From Lepidurus packardi (Eukaryota; Arthropoda; Branchiopoda; Notostraca; Triopsidae): a stretch of 64,000 nucleotides of DNA. Made by a program: the position numbers and the translations under genes. Under the pieces are notes generated by a model. That model had not been told where the DNA came from. It saw only the letters and a list, made by a program, of their open reading frames with translations, and ran no database searches. The stretch is taken from the NCBI GenBank assembly GCA_023053545.1, contig JAKZAN010000005.1, positions 4,588,001 to 4,652,000 of the forward strand, in the 5' to 3' direction. Below, piece after piece: positions 46,201 through 59,469 of this stretch (positions within the stretch are counted from its first letter, which is position 1; each line of letters begins with the position of its first letter).

Positions 46201-49200
46201 AACTCTCGCAAAACGGGCAAGATGAAATAAAGAAAAAGTTTTTTTTTTTGTGTAAAAGAATTTCTTTCCATTTTCCCGGTTTTATGCATCGCAGATCTTA
46301 TTCCTGCGCTCCTCGCTGCCCGTCGCCATTGCCGCCAGACAAGCATAGTAGCCTACATTCAGACCTTCGGACAGTAATATTCAAAGGAAATAGGTCAATA
46401 CAAGCAGCAGTGATCCGTCTCATGTATAAAAACAAGCACAGGTGCGAGGATATCTCCGTGATCAACATAGTAAATGTTAGGCTCACGCTGAAAATGGAAA
46501 AAAAAAGTTATGCAAATGAGGAGTCTGGCTTATATACTTGCTATGTAATAGCCGTACCGCACAGCCCAATAAACATGTACCGAGTGAAAAACGCTCATGG
46601 ATAACGGAAAAAAGCAATGGGATAGAGAGAAGAGGGGCTACAAATCTCTAGGGATAACGTCAAGTTTCACGGGCAGTAGTAGTGAACTCCTCTCACCCAC
46701 CGAAATAGAGCCAAAAAGAGTAAACGCTTCCAGGAGTTTACCAAGATTCTTTTTTTGTGCGAGTTGGCGCTTGTGTGGGCTTACAACGTTTTTTTTTTTT
46801 ATGTGACAGCTTGTGGAGGGACAGTTTCTTCTCCAAGCCCCTAACTCGAGCCAACGTTTTGCACCCCCAAAAACCCCAAAGCCAATCCTCGGCTTGTCTC
46901 TTTTAATTACAACCAAAAGATCCCGTCAGCTTGTCGTTAAAAAACTTTCCAAAGGTTTGGTTTCGGAGCCTGGCAGTTTTGTGATAACATCCAGAAACCC
47001 TCCGCAAATCAGGTCCTAAATCGTCCAAGTGGTATAAAAAGTGGTCGAGACTTTCCCAACTAACGGTCAGGATCGAAATGACTGCAATTTCTAGTATGTT
47101 GGCTCAGATTCGCGGTAGAGTCAATGTTACTATTCCGTAGTAACGGTATGGAATTCCCCCTGACCTTCTAGGAAACATCGGTAGCTTTTCTTTTCGATGG
47201 GAAAGTAGAGTACTGTATGCGAGAGTAAAAAGAAAGGGTCCCATCAGGCCCGGCACACTCAATAGAATAATAATAAAGGGGGAAACTCGTAGGGAGGCAA
47301 GTGAGATTGAGCTTCTTTATTGTCTATTGCCGATGTAGCACATCTACTTAGGCCGCTAAATAATTAAAATCTTGCCATCCGGTGACTTTTGTCCCTATTG
47401 CTTCTCTTCATGGAGCTTTAGGCAGAGGCAAATGGGTAAAAGAGAGAAAAAGACGAAAGCAAAATGCTTTTTGGCAAAGGTCTGTTTGGGAAACGGGTAA
47501 CATCTGGGGTCTGTCGTCGTTTTCTTCTTGCACCAATGCCGATTCTGATTGGGCCTCCTTTGCATGTCAATACACTATGGCGTTTTCCAGCCGCAGTCAT
47601 CTCTGTGGCTTTTGTGATAGAAAATATGCTGCACACGCTTTCCGTCCATATGGAAACCTTTCCGCCAGCGGAGAAAGCCCCAAGTAGGGAATCCGAAAGC
47701 AAAAGCACCAGAGCTTTGATCTAAAAACTTCATAGTTATATATGGGAGTTCTTCCCGTCGTCCAAAACCTCCGAACTCACGAATGTATGAGCTCCATATA
47801 CGTATAACTACTACAAGTTCCAAAAGGCGAAGATTTCCATCCCTGACAAAGCTATAATCCCACGTCCAATGAACCAAGGTCGTAATTACTCCTGCGAGTG
47901 TATCAATTACGTCTTCATAGCTGCCCCTTCTTCAACGGACAATCCAAAGTGAACAAGTACATTCAAACAGAGAGACATACAGAGTCGGGATTGAGCCAAA
48001 AACTATAACGACTAGAAGCACTGTTCAGACTTGTGTCTTGTACCGAAGTTAACTTGGAACTCTCACCTATGAGGTTCGGGGACAAGTTTTGAGGAGATAA
48101 AGTTTTTTGGGGTTTCTCTCTGTATTCGCTAGTTCCGAGTTTCGAGCATTGGCTTGAGTCGTGACAAGGGTAAGCCGGGAATAGCCACGTCAAAGTCTTA
48201 GTTGGCTCGAAATGGTTATCTGTCCCTGGATAATATTAGGGAGCAAGACGCCATCAGTTGTGAAATTATCTTGGGAAATCACCGCCTTGGGTCACTTAGA
48301 TGGCCATCGATCTATCACTTGACTTTCGGACTGCCCTGCTTTCCAAACTGGTATCTATACTTGGCATACACGAGAAGAGGGACATTCTTGTATGTAAAGT
48401 GACATTTATGAATGAAGGCACCCGTTATCGGTTGACTTCACACGTGATGAAGTGTATGGATATGCTTACCTTGCCTTGCTCATTTTCCCCATTTTTTCCT
48501 TTTTCATAAATCGCTTTCTCACGACTACTACACTTTAGCTGCTACGATCCTCTCCATGCCCCAATTTGAGAATGAGAGAATATTCTAATGGCGGATAAAT
48601 AATCGTTCAGAAAGGCTTTTTGTGTATGTGGATTAATATTACCCTTAAGTACATCCAAACGTTAAAGACACGATACTGACAAGGGAAGGAGAACGCAATT
48701 AGGACTAATTGTACGAACGCTCAAAGTGAACTTGGCTCTCTCTCGGGCTTATTTTGTTCTACCGTTAGGGCGGAAAATTAGGTTCAGGAGGTTGTGCAGT
48801 ACCGGCAAATCGCTTCACAAAACTACTTTACACGAGCCCACATACACTAACCAGAGGGCTTGTATTGATGGTTTAAGGTCAGTGTGTACGTAATAAGCTA
48901 AGGCAGTTAATGCAATAATCGCCGCGCCACACGCTCTATAGACTTTTTGCGTCACGCCTTCTCCAAGCTTATAATTAAAGAAAAACAAGGGCTGATGGAC
49001 GTAAAAGAAAAACGCCGGGTTGATTAGGTTAAAACGCTAGGAAATTATGACTACATCCTTCAGGACTATCAGGTATAATTACCGCTAAAAACCTCCACAA
49101 ATCAATCGATGGCGTCAAAACAGAGCCCAATCTTTTATAATGTTAACGATAATGCCGAGGTTTTAATCGTTCTTTCGCGCCTGCCGAGTTATGGGAAGGA

Positions 49201-52200
49201 AAGCAATATTACTTTCAGCAAGACTGTTACATTTATATATATATTTCCGAAGGATTTATATCGTGTCTGTTACACGACATTATCTGGTACTCTAGCGCGT
49301 GACGCCTACCGCACAGTATTCAACTAGCTAACTCGCAGTTAAGTGTAATATGTCGGCGCGGGAGACCGTAAAGCCTAGGACACTCAAAAACAAACTGTGT
49401 ATAGCCTTGGCCAGACCTGGTGAAAACGAACGTGTAGGGTTTTATGCGTTTTCATTAAAAATTAATAATATAAACGCTATATTTTTTTTTAGATTTAAGA
49501 ACTGGGAAGTAGTATCATTATTTTGCAACCTTAGTTAGGCATACATAACCTTTGCAGTGCACATCAGTTGTGTAATTTAAAAGATGTGTTTAAAGTTAGG
49601 GTGTAATAGTAATTTAAGGCGGATAATAAGTAATTTAAAGTTAAGAATAATTTAAGGTGTAATAAAGTATAATTGCATGCTTGTTCATAAGGCTTTTCAT
49701 AACTCATTTTTGTTTAATTACCCATCACTTTAAGAGAAAGATAAAGTGTTAATGAAAAACAGTAAATAATAATTTTCAAAAATTATTTTTCGTAAGTAAG
49801 ACCTGTAAACTGCAAATTCTTACATCAAGTGGGGTTTTTAATGTGGCAAAAATATTATGTTATATGTAAGAATGACAGCGCAGCTTCTTGCATCCTGTAA
49901 CTTGTTAAACAAGAAAAGCTTAACAGTTTTAGGCGAGTATGGAAATTCGGATGACGAAGCAAATTAAGGCTTAATTTAAATTCGACATAGGCACTTAAGT
50001 GTTTTACTTTTATGTACAAATGGTAGACCCTCCAGGGTTATTATACAGTCAGTGAGGGAAAAAAGTGTATTTGTGATCCCACTGAGTTACTAGGTTCGGT
50101 GAAGGCTCTACAGCGCAGTTATCCACTATTCGCATGTACACTCAACATTAGGCAGCACAACGCCGTAACTCGTAATTGCAAATTCCCTGAGTAAAGGGAC
50201 TGTCGAGTCGCCCTGCTGGCCTACAACGCGCTAGTTTCGAAACTTTAAAAAGAGTACCAGCGCGTGTTACTAATGCACCACAATGTGAAGCTGTGTAAAA
50301 AGAAAGTGACAAAATTCCCGCACGCGAGTACTAAATGGAATCCCTTGTTATGCGCCACCGTTTGGACCTAAAACTCGCCCTCTCTCTGTATGTAAGCTTC
50401 TACCCTTAGCAATATAGCAAGATGTTGGCCACTTGGTTGCAATATATTTCAATTAGTTCAACTTAAACTTTAGGATTAGCTCTAACTTTATGTGCACATG
50501 GGCTACATGCGCTTGTTGGTCTCGTCGTGCTCCCGCGGAAGGAAGGATCAGGAACTTTCCCTGAAGTGTTAGGATGCATGATACCCTCGCGAGAAAAACA
50601 CAAGACTGAAAACAAGCCTTTCATCTTTTCTCTTGGGTAAGACTCTCATTAAGCTTTTTTTCTTGTTGCCCCATACGTTTTCTTTTCACGTAAGCCGTCA
50701 GTACACGCGTTTAAAGAGCAACATATAGAACTATGCGCCTACGTGGGCATATACAAAATATCCTGTAAAAGGTAGGTTTTGCCTCGGGGGAAGTTCCTGG
50801 CACCCTCAGTTTCGTGCATGTATGTATCTTTGTGTGTCTCCTGCCAAACCCTGGAGAAGTAGCATAAAACTTACGAAATGCTCTTCTGATAAGTACTTCT
50901 TGCGAAATCTCAACTTCTTGCTACAAGATAGCACCCCCGAGACCTGACTAGAACGCAAAAGATTGACTCGAACTCTATATGTATAAATATCAGACCCTGG
51001 AAAAGCTTTAGTTCATGGAGCTGGTAAAAGAAGTTGAAAATTTTCAAGTTTCAGAACTTCACGATTCCCAATTAACAACACAAAAGCCTCATAGCTCTCT
51101 CCCCATCTCCCTTTCTGTTTGTATTGTATCTAGCTTGCTTGATGATACTTAAATATCTGTCCGTTTTCTTGACACCAGTCACGTGCTCGCATAGTAATGA
51201 AGGGGGTAGACGAATAAAGTGACAGAAATGGAGTTTTTCTCAGCTGTTTCTTTCTGTTCCAGCTGGCTGTCAACGCGCACTATCCAACCAATCAGGACTG
51301 GTTTGGGATAGGGACGTAACGCTGTTCGACAACAACAATGAATTCGCTGCCGGACAATTCGTTGCCGGGACAGTTAGCTGTTCGTGTCCGTTATTTTCAA
51401 ATCGACTTCATTTTTTTGCATACTAGAAGAGACTCTGCAAGCCAGGTCTAAAGTTGGTTGACGACAGATTTGTTGTAAATTATCCGACAAGATGAAAGAA
51501 GTACCGACTGCCAACAGAAAGAGACCGACAACGACAGACATATAAGCGTAAACCAAGCTTTGTATCTGTTTCTGCCTCCCTGTCTGTCTTAGTCTCTGTC
51601 TCTGTATGTCAGTGTCTGTCTCAACTCTCCTCCCTTTCTCTCCCTTTTATTTAAAAAACTTAGTACTTATAATTCCAACTCTGTGCTTTCAACCGCTCTG
51701 AGTTTAAGCTTGCATACATAACGTGCTTTTGTAAGGCGCTAATGAACCAACATTGGAAAATATTGTCTCACTGCCCGGAAAACATGCGTTATTCTTCTCT
51801 CCTTCTCTACTCTTAGTGCAAGATAAATATCAGGAGATGCATGCCCACCTCTGATGCCTCTGGTTCCTGTTCTTGTGCTTTTCTTTCTATATGTCGTGAC
51901 GCAACTACAATGTTCTTTGTCATTTGGGCTATCAACCCTAATTAAGACAGACTCGCTGGGAGAACAAAAAGCAGCGTCTGTCGACGGAAACATGTACAGC
52001 GGTTACAGACGGACATAGTAACCGTTATTTGTTCCTGTTTGCCATCAAGGTCGTAACTATTTTAGCAAGATTTTGGCGTTCCTGCTGTCTCTCGGTCTCG
52101 CTGTCTTTCTGTCCTTCTTTACAACTGTCATCTGGTTCCGATGGTTTTCTAAAAACTTGATAGCACGAGTTGCCAAGCGTCCCTTATATTTTGGCTGCAA

Positions 52201-52440
52201 GACGCCTTATTTTATTAGGGGACATCATAGCCACGAGTTCTCTCTCTCCAGCAGCTTACATCCAAAGTTGTAATTTATGGATGCAGGACATGTTACGTTA
52301 TAAGAAACACGCCAAGTCTTAAGCTATTTGTGTTTTGCTCGCTTTGAAAATTTCCAGCTATCTTATAATAATCTGTCTGACTCATGTCTTGACGACTTTA
52401 TGAGATTTTCTATATTTTTATTATTATCTTTTAATTGCAG
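43257..52440. other. Intergenic; no gene recognised
   Basis: No supported exon. A TATAAAAA box at 47033 is followed by a TCAG and an ATG at 47078 that opens only 20 codons. TAATTTAAG-type AT repeats occur at 49570-49680, and polypyrimidine CTGTCT sequence at 51570-51650. The right end may contain 5' non-coding exons of the cysteine-rich gene. Confidence 0.4.
51341..51371 (+). repeat. Short tandem duplication (15-16 bp x 2)
   Basis: AATTCGCTGCCGGAC is followed by AATTCGTTGCCGGGAC. It starts three bases into a 37-codon ORF (ATG 51338), producing an N-S-L-P-D/N-S-L-P-G repeat; whether that ORF is used is unknown. Confidence 0.75.
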
Positions 52441-52568
52441 GTTGGGAACGTGTGGACTATATAGTCTCCAAATCTGTTCGTGTGCGCTTTGTATAATCTC
52501 AAGAAAAACGACGACGGCGAGCTAAAGAGATGGCTGCTTAAAGACAATGGCTTTGCCTACGGCTACAG
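52441..52568 (+). promoter_or_regulatory. 5' leader of the cysteine-rich gene with two upstream ORFs
   Basis: A good acceptor (TTTTAATTGCAG) ends at 52440, so this may be a 5' UTR exon; alternatively TATATA within the palindrome GACTATATAGTC (52455-52466) is a TATA box. Upstream ORF 1 is ATG 52530 to TAA 52541 (three codons). Upstream ORF 2 runs 52547-52696 in another frame and overlaps the main start. Both would lower translation of the main frame unless bypassed. Confidence 0.5.
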
Positions 52569-53008
52569 ATGGTCATGGACGTCATAAGATCAGCTGTCGC
52601 CTCGTTTACTTTCATGGTCGTCATCTACGCCATTATGATTGCTACCATAACACCGTACCAAACACATGCCACGTCCCTAGCTTGGACGCCTATTAATATA
52701 GACAGCACAAGTAAGCTACTCCTTTATATTAATTTCGAATTTTACCCAGTAATGTGGCTCGTTTGAATGAGGGTCCCAAAACCTGTCACTAGAAAAGCTT
52801 GGCCAATTTTTTTTTAGGTGCCGTGGATTTATGGACGGTCAGTTCGAGTGGGTGCGATTGTCCCTTCGATTCCGGACGCCTGGCGCGAAATTGCGCTTGT
52901 TGTGTCCAACAAGGTGGCTGTCACTGCGGTCCGGCCGTACCAAGTCGCTGTACCCAATGCGGCTTAGAGGATCGCTGCGACCAAAGTAATGTTCGTCTCT
53001 TAAAATGA
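52569..53008 (+). CDS. Secreted-type cysteine-rich small protein, unknown family
   Basis: Two exons (52569-52710 and 52818-53008) joined at a GT-AG intron of 107 nt give 110 residues. Residues ~8-28 are a hydrophobic signal or anchor segment with no Cys. The mature part has ten cysteines at 60, 62, 73, 75, 76, 82, 84, 92, 95 and 101, patterned C-D-C, N-C-A-C-C, G-C-H-C and R-C-T-Q-C-G-L-E, enough for five disulphides. All ten lie in exon 2. The join is in phase 1 and regenerates an S-A-V-D-L-W start. Codon use is GC-richer than flanking DNA, supporting a real gene. I do not recognise the family. It could be a signalling peptide or extracellular structural factor; no toxin signature is seen beyond Cys content. 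The start could also be Met3. Confidence 0.75.
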
Positions 53009-53707
53009 GATAAAATGAAGCCATTTACTTTTTCCCCCTCCCAATCTCTTATACACCACGTAAAAGCCAAGTTAGGAAATTGGGAGAAAATTTCTTGCTC
53101 GTATAAAGGTATAAGCTTAGCAGAAAACAGCGTTGATAACTTGATCCTGTGTTTCAAAGGAAAGGATCTTGTAGCCGTTTAAACCCATGTAAAGGGTGTC
53201 GAGTCGTCAGTAATGAGAAAGTTTCATTACGGCTGTCAGATTTCTTGAGCTGGCAATGATGCTCGACGGCCTTTAATCCGTCGCCAAGGAACTGTCGCAG
53301 ACTTGTTACCCTGTGTGTAATGTGCTCTAGCTTGTTGTTTCTTTCACGACCTGTTTAACGGCGACTTTCGGAAACGCCTTTTCCCGCTCGAGTAGCAGGT
53401 TACATAACGACGCTCCATCTCTGACTTTTGTGTCAAAACTTCCCGGAACCCCTTTCTCTCGTTAAGGTTTCAAGCATTTTGGAGTTGGAAACGTAATTCC
53501 TGGCTAACCCCAACTGATTTAAGATGAGCTAAACAGGGCTTTAAGAACATTTAACTAAATACGAAGCAATACTAAACACTACTGGTATACTACACAGTAC
53601 TATAAGTACTGCTATTAGGTGCAAACATGTGTTCCAGGCCTTTTCGAAGTACTCGAGTACTAAATCAAGTATTTCTACAGTTCCTCTACATAAGGCGAAG
53701 AACAAAA
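53009..53707. other. Downstream of the cysteine-rich gene; no gene seen
   Basis: Includes the exact 14-bp palindrome AGTACTCGAGTACT at 53648-53661 within a stretch rich in AGTACT. No ORF of interest. Confidence 0.5.
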
Positions 53708-53798
53708 CCGTGGTCCGCTCGATCTATTTTCGTAGTTGAATTTAAGTTTAAAAATATATTTTTATGACTATCTATTTTAGCTCACGCCTGAGCTTTTA

Positions 53799-53833
<35 letters not shown>

Positions 53834-53842
53834 CGTGGTCCG
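53708..53842 (+). mobile_element. Retroposed poly(A)-tailed fragment with target duplication
   Basis: The direct repeat CCGTGGTCCG occurs at 53708-53717 and 53833-53842. Between them lies about 80 bp of sequence ending in AATAAA (53798-53803) that runs into 31 A residues (53801-53831). This is the form left by target-primed reverse transcription of a polyadenylated RNA, 5'-truncated. The source transcript or LINE is not identified. Confidence 0.75.
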
Positions 53843-56609
53843 GTTCTTCAGTTCGAGACCAATTATGTCGGTTGAAGCTTTGAAAATGCGTTTCAAGACC
53901 AACTTGGCTTTCATTGTTGCTCAGTAATCTTTTCCCTAAACGTTGCACGCAATTTTACTGCTTATTTTACTTGCAAAGGCACTCCTGCCCACCTCGAAAT
54001 AACGTATTTATGCACCCGATTGAATATCTGCCGCTACAGGTGAAACGCAAGGTTATATTTGAATACCTGTCAAATACTAAGACGTCTTAGAAGAACAAAT
54101 CCAAATGTAGATGTAGAAAAGGTCTGAAAAACCTATTCTTCAAGACCGTACTTTGAAGAATGAAGACTGAAGTCCAAGAACGCGCGTGTCTTCTAGGTAC
54201 TAAAGGTACTACAACTAGGTACTATGTAGTAATAGATACCTTCGCAATTGCCTGATGTAGCATTTAAAAGCCCTGCAAAGACTAGGCTTAGTCTGACTAA
54301 CGCTGGCTGTTTGCGTAGAGAATCTAAGCATAGGGAGTTTAAACCACCCCAAAACTATGGGATGGTAACAATGATGCGGTTCCTCCCCTCTCCCTCCAGG
54401 CTCGGTCCCCATGCCTCGTTGGATTTCCAACACTCCTTGGGGGATTTCAGTGGACGATTCGTGTGAACATTCTGCCGAGTTATAAAAACAGTCGTAAGAT
54501 TCGTCTCCAAGGAATCATTTCTTTTCTTTCCCCAGTCCGCAGCACCACCGCCACCATAAGCATCATTTTTGCTGGCAAATACCAAGGCTTTTTCGTCTAT
54601 TCTTTTAATTCGAATTTTCTTTGAACTGCCTTGACGTTTTTTTGTCTCCCATTCCTTTTATTTTCTCTCTCTTATTTTTACTATGCGCTCGCTGTGTGTT
54701 TACAAGCCTAAAAGAAATCTTCCTTGAGATGAGTGTGAAGCTCCGGCATTGTGTGAATAGCATGGTAAAACACCCTGACAAAAGGGGCTTGGACTGGACC
54801 CGGAGCAAGCAAGGAATTTGGAAAGGGAGGAGTTTGAAGGTATCTTTTATATACGGCTATAGTGTAATCATTATAAGTCGGAACCAGGGGGTTGGAAAAG
54901 CCGGCGGCTTTCGGATTTGGGGCTTTCCAAAGAAACGGTGGCGATTCAATAGTGGAATTTCCACTTGGAAAACAGTTCGGAAGACCAAACCCAGTAACAA
55001 ACGAGCGTCAGCGTCAGCAATTCGCAGCCTTTCACTCATTCGCTGCCTCGGCTCGACGGTCAGTGTCCGTCGTGAGCAGAATTCAACTGCGAAAATGACA
55101 ACTCTAGGGAATTTCGCAGTTGCCCCACACTCACACACACGAGCCAGAACATCCCAAGGATACATATCAAAACTTCTCGGTAAGAAAAAGTTCCCCCTCG
55201 AGCCAAGTAAAATGATCTGGCATCACGTAAACAATCCATGTTAGTTACCTAAACAGTCTTGATCATATTAAGTCGTTCCCTAAGAAATCTCTGTCGATTG
55301 CTTGGCGCAGTTTTAGCTCGTTCCGGTTATAAATGTCTTGCAAAGGTCATGGCTATTTCTTTGTGTCGGCTTAGGTGCCAGTAGATCCATGCATTATGAT
55401 ACTTCTTTTATTTTATAAAAGGCCTAGTAAATAAAAAAAATAAGAAGAAAACCTTAGTTAAACAAAGCGTTTACAAAGCTGTGCAATAATGGAGCACCCC
55501 CGGAGATCCGTTGCAGTGATTTCCTAGACTATGGGGGTCTCGCACTAGCAGGAAATCGGTTTGAGCCGAATTTCAAACAAAGTGTAAAAAGGTGAGCATT
55601 AGACAGTGGGCTGTTTTTCTAGTGTTTCTAAGCTTTGTAAGGCTTGCGAGCCTTTTGTGGGTAATCTTTTGATAAAAAAAGAAAAGAAGTTTAGTATATA
55701 CTACATTATTATAGAGGAAAGAAGGTGAGTCGAGGCAAGAGGTACATAACCTATGTTAACACTGTTCTGTTTTGTTTTTCCACGTCGGGTGTACCGATTT
55801 CGGCACTCTGGGATAAAAGCATCTCGCTCATTGTAGCTTCTTGCAATGGGTTGCTATTTGCAGTTGGGTTGGAACGAGTGTTTTCTAAACGGTTGATCCT
55901 CGTCAACTATGTACTCGAATGCCAAAAGAAAAACAAGAAAAGAGAAGAAATAGGAATTGAAACACTCTATGTGCTTTTTACTCTTTTTCGGTTCTGGATA
56001 AAGAAAGCGATAGCCCAGCACTCTTCGTTTCTCTCTGAATAGTTGATAATACGAAAGTAACGTTCGCGCCTTACAGCACAGTAACAGCACTTCCTATTAC
56101 CAAAAAGTTATCTCATAACAGCTTAAAAGTGTAACAGCTTTTTGGGTAAAGATACACACTAGGAAAGAATCTTGAAAAACGGGGTAAAAGGGCCCCACAA
56201 CGCAAGCAAGAAATGGCAAAAAACTGCTTTTTTGCTTGCTTTTGTAGTTGATACGAATTTCGAGACCATTCCAGTCCATTAGAGAAAGTTGCAGTGTCCA
56301 TACGTTATACACATTTTGATCACGTAAAAAAGAAGAAACACTATATAAACGACCTCGAATTTGAAAGAACAACTCCTAGAAAGGTCTTGGAAGGTATTTT
56401 CTTTCCTGAAAACCTTGTTGACTCTTGTCATAATTTGACAATATACACGACAACAATATTACAAATTGGAAAAATTCCGAAACGAAATTACAGAGAACCC
56501 ATTCCTGTGCTTGCATAAAATGTGTTCTATAACTTATCTCTAATTTTACTAAGAAGTGCGCTATGACAGGAATATTTTGAGTCAGCTTTTCCCATATATT
56601 TTGCAAATG

Positions 56610-56815
56610 AGTTTCCAATGGTTTTGACTTCATTTGCATATGACTAATTTATTATGAAATAAAGAAAAAAATCTAGGCTTCCAACATTAATTCTTGGTAT
56701 GATTAGCTTTACTATTAGAGTTTCTTCATAATATTATCGGATTTAATGTTTCTGAAAAGGTTGTTTCGAATTTTCCATGCCAGTAGTCTTATGCCGAGTT
56801 ACCTCCCATGCTAAA
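56610..56815 (+). repeat. Dispersed repeat family 1, copy C
   Basis: It matches copy A at ACTTCATTTGCATAT and a nearby CTAATTTATTA, and both A and B at GGTTGTTTCGAATTTTCC and CCCATGCTAAACGCC. Copy C has about 25 extra bases between the last two blocks. Confidence 0.5.
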
Positions 56816-58126
56816 CGCCGGTGCATAGATAAAATCATACAACATTATCAACATTTTTTAAACTGATGGTAAAAAAATACTAAGAAAAATCCCTTGTCTA
56901 ATCAGCATCTCACATTTCACAAGGAAATGATTTTATAATCTATGCGAAGCCTTCTCTTTTTCCGTTTTTTTTATATCAGCAGTCAGTCTCATTCATCAAT
57001 AAGTGGAAGCTTTGTACGTACAATCAAGCATCGAAGCTTATCCACCAAACCCAGCCGCCTTTCCGATTTATATAAGGAACGTAACGTGCTTGCGCCCTCG
57101 TTAAAGGAAGTGGATCTACCCTTTCTTGTAAAGCTCTATTGTACACAGTGTGAGGGGTTGGCTTGCAGTGCATATACTCCCGTAATTTCCGGGGTCTTTT
57201 CTTTCTTATTTTTTCCCCTCTCTCTTATTAAAAGCGGTGCAGACACACATCATTCTCATCCTCCTGCAGCTTCATATATCCACCAAAACGTTATAGTGCT
57301 GGAGGATGGGAAGCACTTTTAGAGTTTTGCACCGATTAAATTGACGAGGCGCTATATAAAGCACCACACACCGTCTTTGGAACCTTACTGCGTCGCAATG
57401 TGCGTCATACGCCGGTTTGCTTTTATTTTCACTTCGGGGAAAACGCTTCAGCTGTTAAGAGGACATTGCATATTTTACCTTCCCAGAAGGAGAAGTATAC
57501 CTGAGTAAAGGCAGTATCGCAGTATAGCTTAAATACAACCTGGTTCTCTACTGTTTTCACTACGCAAGAACTTGTATATAGTGTATACGGACTCCCGGAT
57601 CGCTTTGGTTTTCCCTCCATTGTCCGTACGGAACCATGTCGGGGCAACTAAATGGTTAAACAGCATGGCAACAGTGTCTTTTGCCAACACACCACCCCAG
57701 TGAAAAGGCATTCTGGGAATGCTCTTTTACTCGGTTCCTCATGGCATATAAGGAGAGGAAAAACCTAAACGACAGCAGCCACCAAAGAAACCCAGCGTTG
57801 TCTTAAAAAAGTGCCAAAAATGTAATCTTTTTGAGGTATTATTCTTTCCCATAGAAGTAAAAATATTATGACGTAAGGAAATTTCGAAAAATAGGATCAT
57901 GTGGTTCTCTGGCGTCACAGGTCTAACAGTATGCCTGATGTCCGAGAGCAGTGTGTAGTCTTTTAAGCACGGAAATAAATAGTAGCCATGGTACAAGCAC
58001 AGTAAGCCATGGCGATATGTCTGTGACGTACCGACCAGAAATTTGCAGGCCGGTAACCCGATAACAAGCTATCTAAGAAAATCTGACAGGAAAGTCGTCA
58101 TTTACAGAATAATGTAGACTACAAGC

Positions 58127-58179
58127 GGACAATAATGTAGGCTCCAATCCAATACATGTGAATTTGGTGGCTATTGCCC
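58127..58179 (+). mobile_element. MITE family 2, probable 53-bp deletion remnant
   Basis: The right end TTTGGTGGCTATTGCCC is identical to that of copy 1, and a GGACAATA start lies 45 bp to the left. Nothing of the interior remains. Confidence 0.5.
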
Positions 58180-59400
58180 TTAGATGGCTGTACTGTACCT
58201 ATATTGTGGTGGTAACGACACGCAAGCTTCCAGCGAAGCCATTACTGCATCCTAAAATACTGGTCTCTTAATGCCAGTAGACTTGTACGTTGATTTCAAA
58301 GATGGCACATAAACCCTTCGGAGGTTAAAAGGGATTTTTTCTTGGGGGAAGTCTCGTACATCAACTTTTATCAATCGTCTCTTTGCTGCGTGTGTTTGTA
58401 CCGGATGAAGAAACGCATGTTTGGAAGGGGGATTGAGAGAATCCAAAGATTCGTTTGGAAGTTAATGGTGCCCATAAACTTCGGTTTCCCCTGCACAGAC
58501 TCCAAGCAGACTGCTGCTTTGAATAATCCTCAGATAACTGTTTAGTAAACACTTCTCGATCTCCGCAGCCCAGGAAACGAACATTAAGTTACGTTGCATT
58601 TCTGTACGCTACGTCTTTTTTGTCCCTTTCAAAGTGCTATTCCGTTCGAAAGAAAATCTGACGACGCTTCACGTAACGTTAGGTGGGAACTCGTAGCATT
58701 AGTTTCAGGTTGCTTTAGCAATAGCACGACGCAAAAAATAATGAATAAATGAATGGTTTTTAAGCGAAAGTTGATCCTAACCGGGACTCGTTCAATTCTT
58801 CCAGCTTGATGAAACTTTGTTCGGTGTCTTTTTTTAACCCTATAAAAGATGGCAAAAGAAGTAACACTGCAAACTGACGTGTTAGGCCAGAATGTCAGGC
58901 GAAATTTCAGCTTACCAGTTATTCGAAATAATGAAAATAGAGGACCGAATGAAGCGAGCTGCTTCCACCCGGGTTTCGTATCGTTGCACCAGCATACATT
59001 ATAGCCGCTTCTCTAAGCAATATGGCTTATTTTATTAATTTATTTCTTTTTATAAGTTGTGGGCGACGAAACAATTTATAGATACATGAGGCTAAATTCA
59101 TCCAAAGCGTCCAGTCGTAAATACATTTTACTATTTACCAAGGTTTCTACAGGAATTTCTTTTATTTAATTAATGCTTCTTTATTTTTCGTTGAGCAATT
59201 TCTTTTTTTTTTCAATCAACTTTTTTTGCGAGGCAAGCCGTAGTACCGCTGGAAGTCCGGCATGACTCAGTCAGTTTCGTGCGTTTCCTTTTCTTCTCTT
59301 TTATAACTCAGGTAAAAGTAATGTCCAAGTAAAAGTGTAGAAGAGGAAGCCACCCATCCGATCGAAGTGCTACTTCGCTAGTTCCCACGTCAAAAATAAG

Positions 59401-59427
59401 CTTTTCATTGTTGCCAACAATGAAAAG
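59401..59427. repeat. Near-perfect 27-bp palindrome (13-bp arms)
   Basis: The arm CTTTTCATTGTTG, one C, then the exact reverse complement CAACAATGAAAAG. Confidence 0.95.
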
Positions 59428-59469
59428 GAAACGGGCTAAGGGGCGAGTCGCACTCTGATTGGACGAGTG

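Noticed and set aside
54621..55244. 207-codon open frame on the plus strand
   Set aside because: It starts at TTG, competes with long frames on both strands over the same DNA, and shows no domain or protein-like composition.
57529..57711. Minus-strand peptide with RTDNGG, reminiscent of a retroelement integrase core
   Set aside because: The match is one short motif; neighbouring integrase motifs are absent in any frame.
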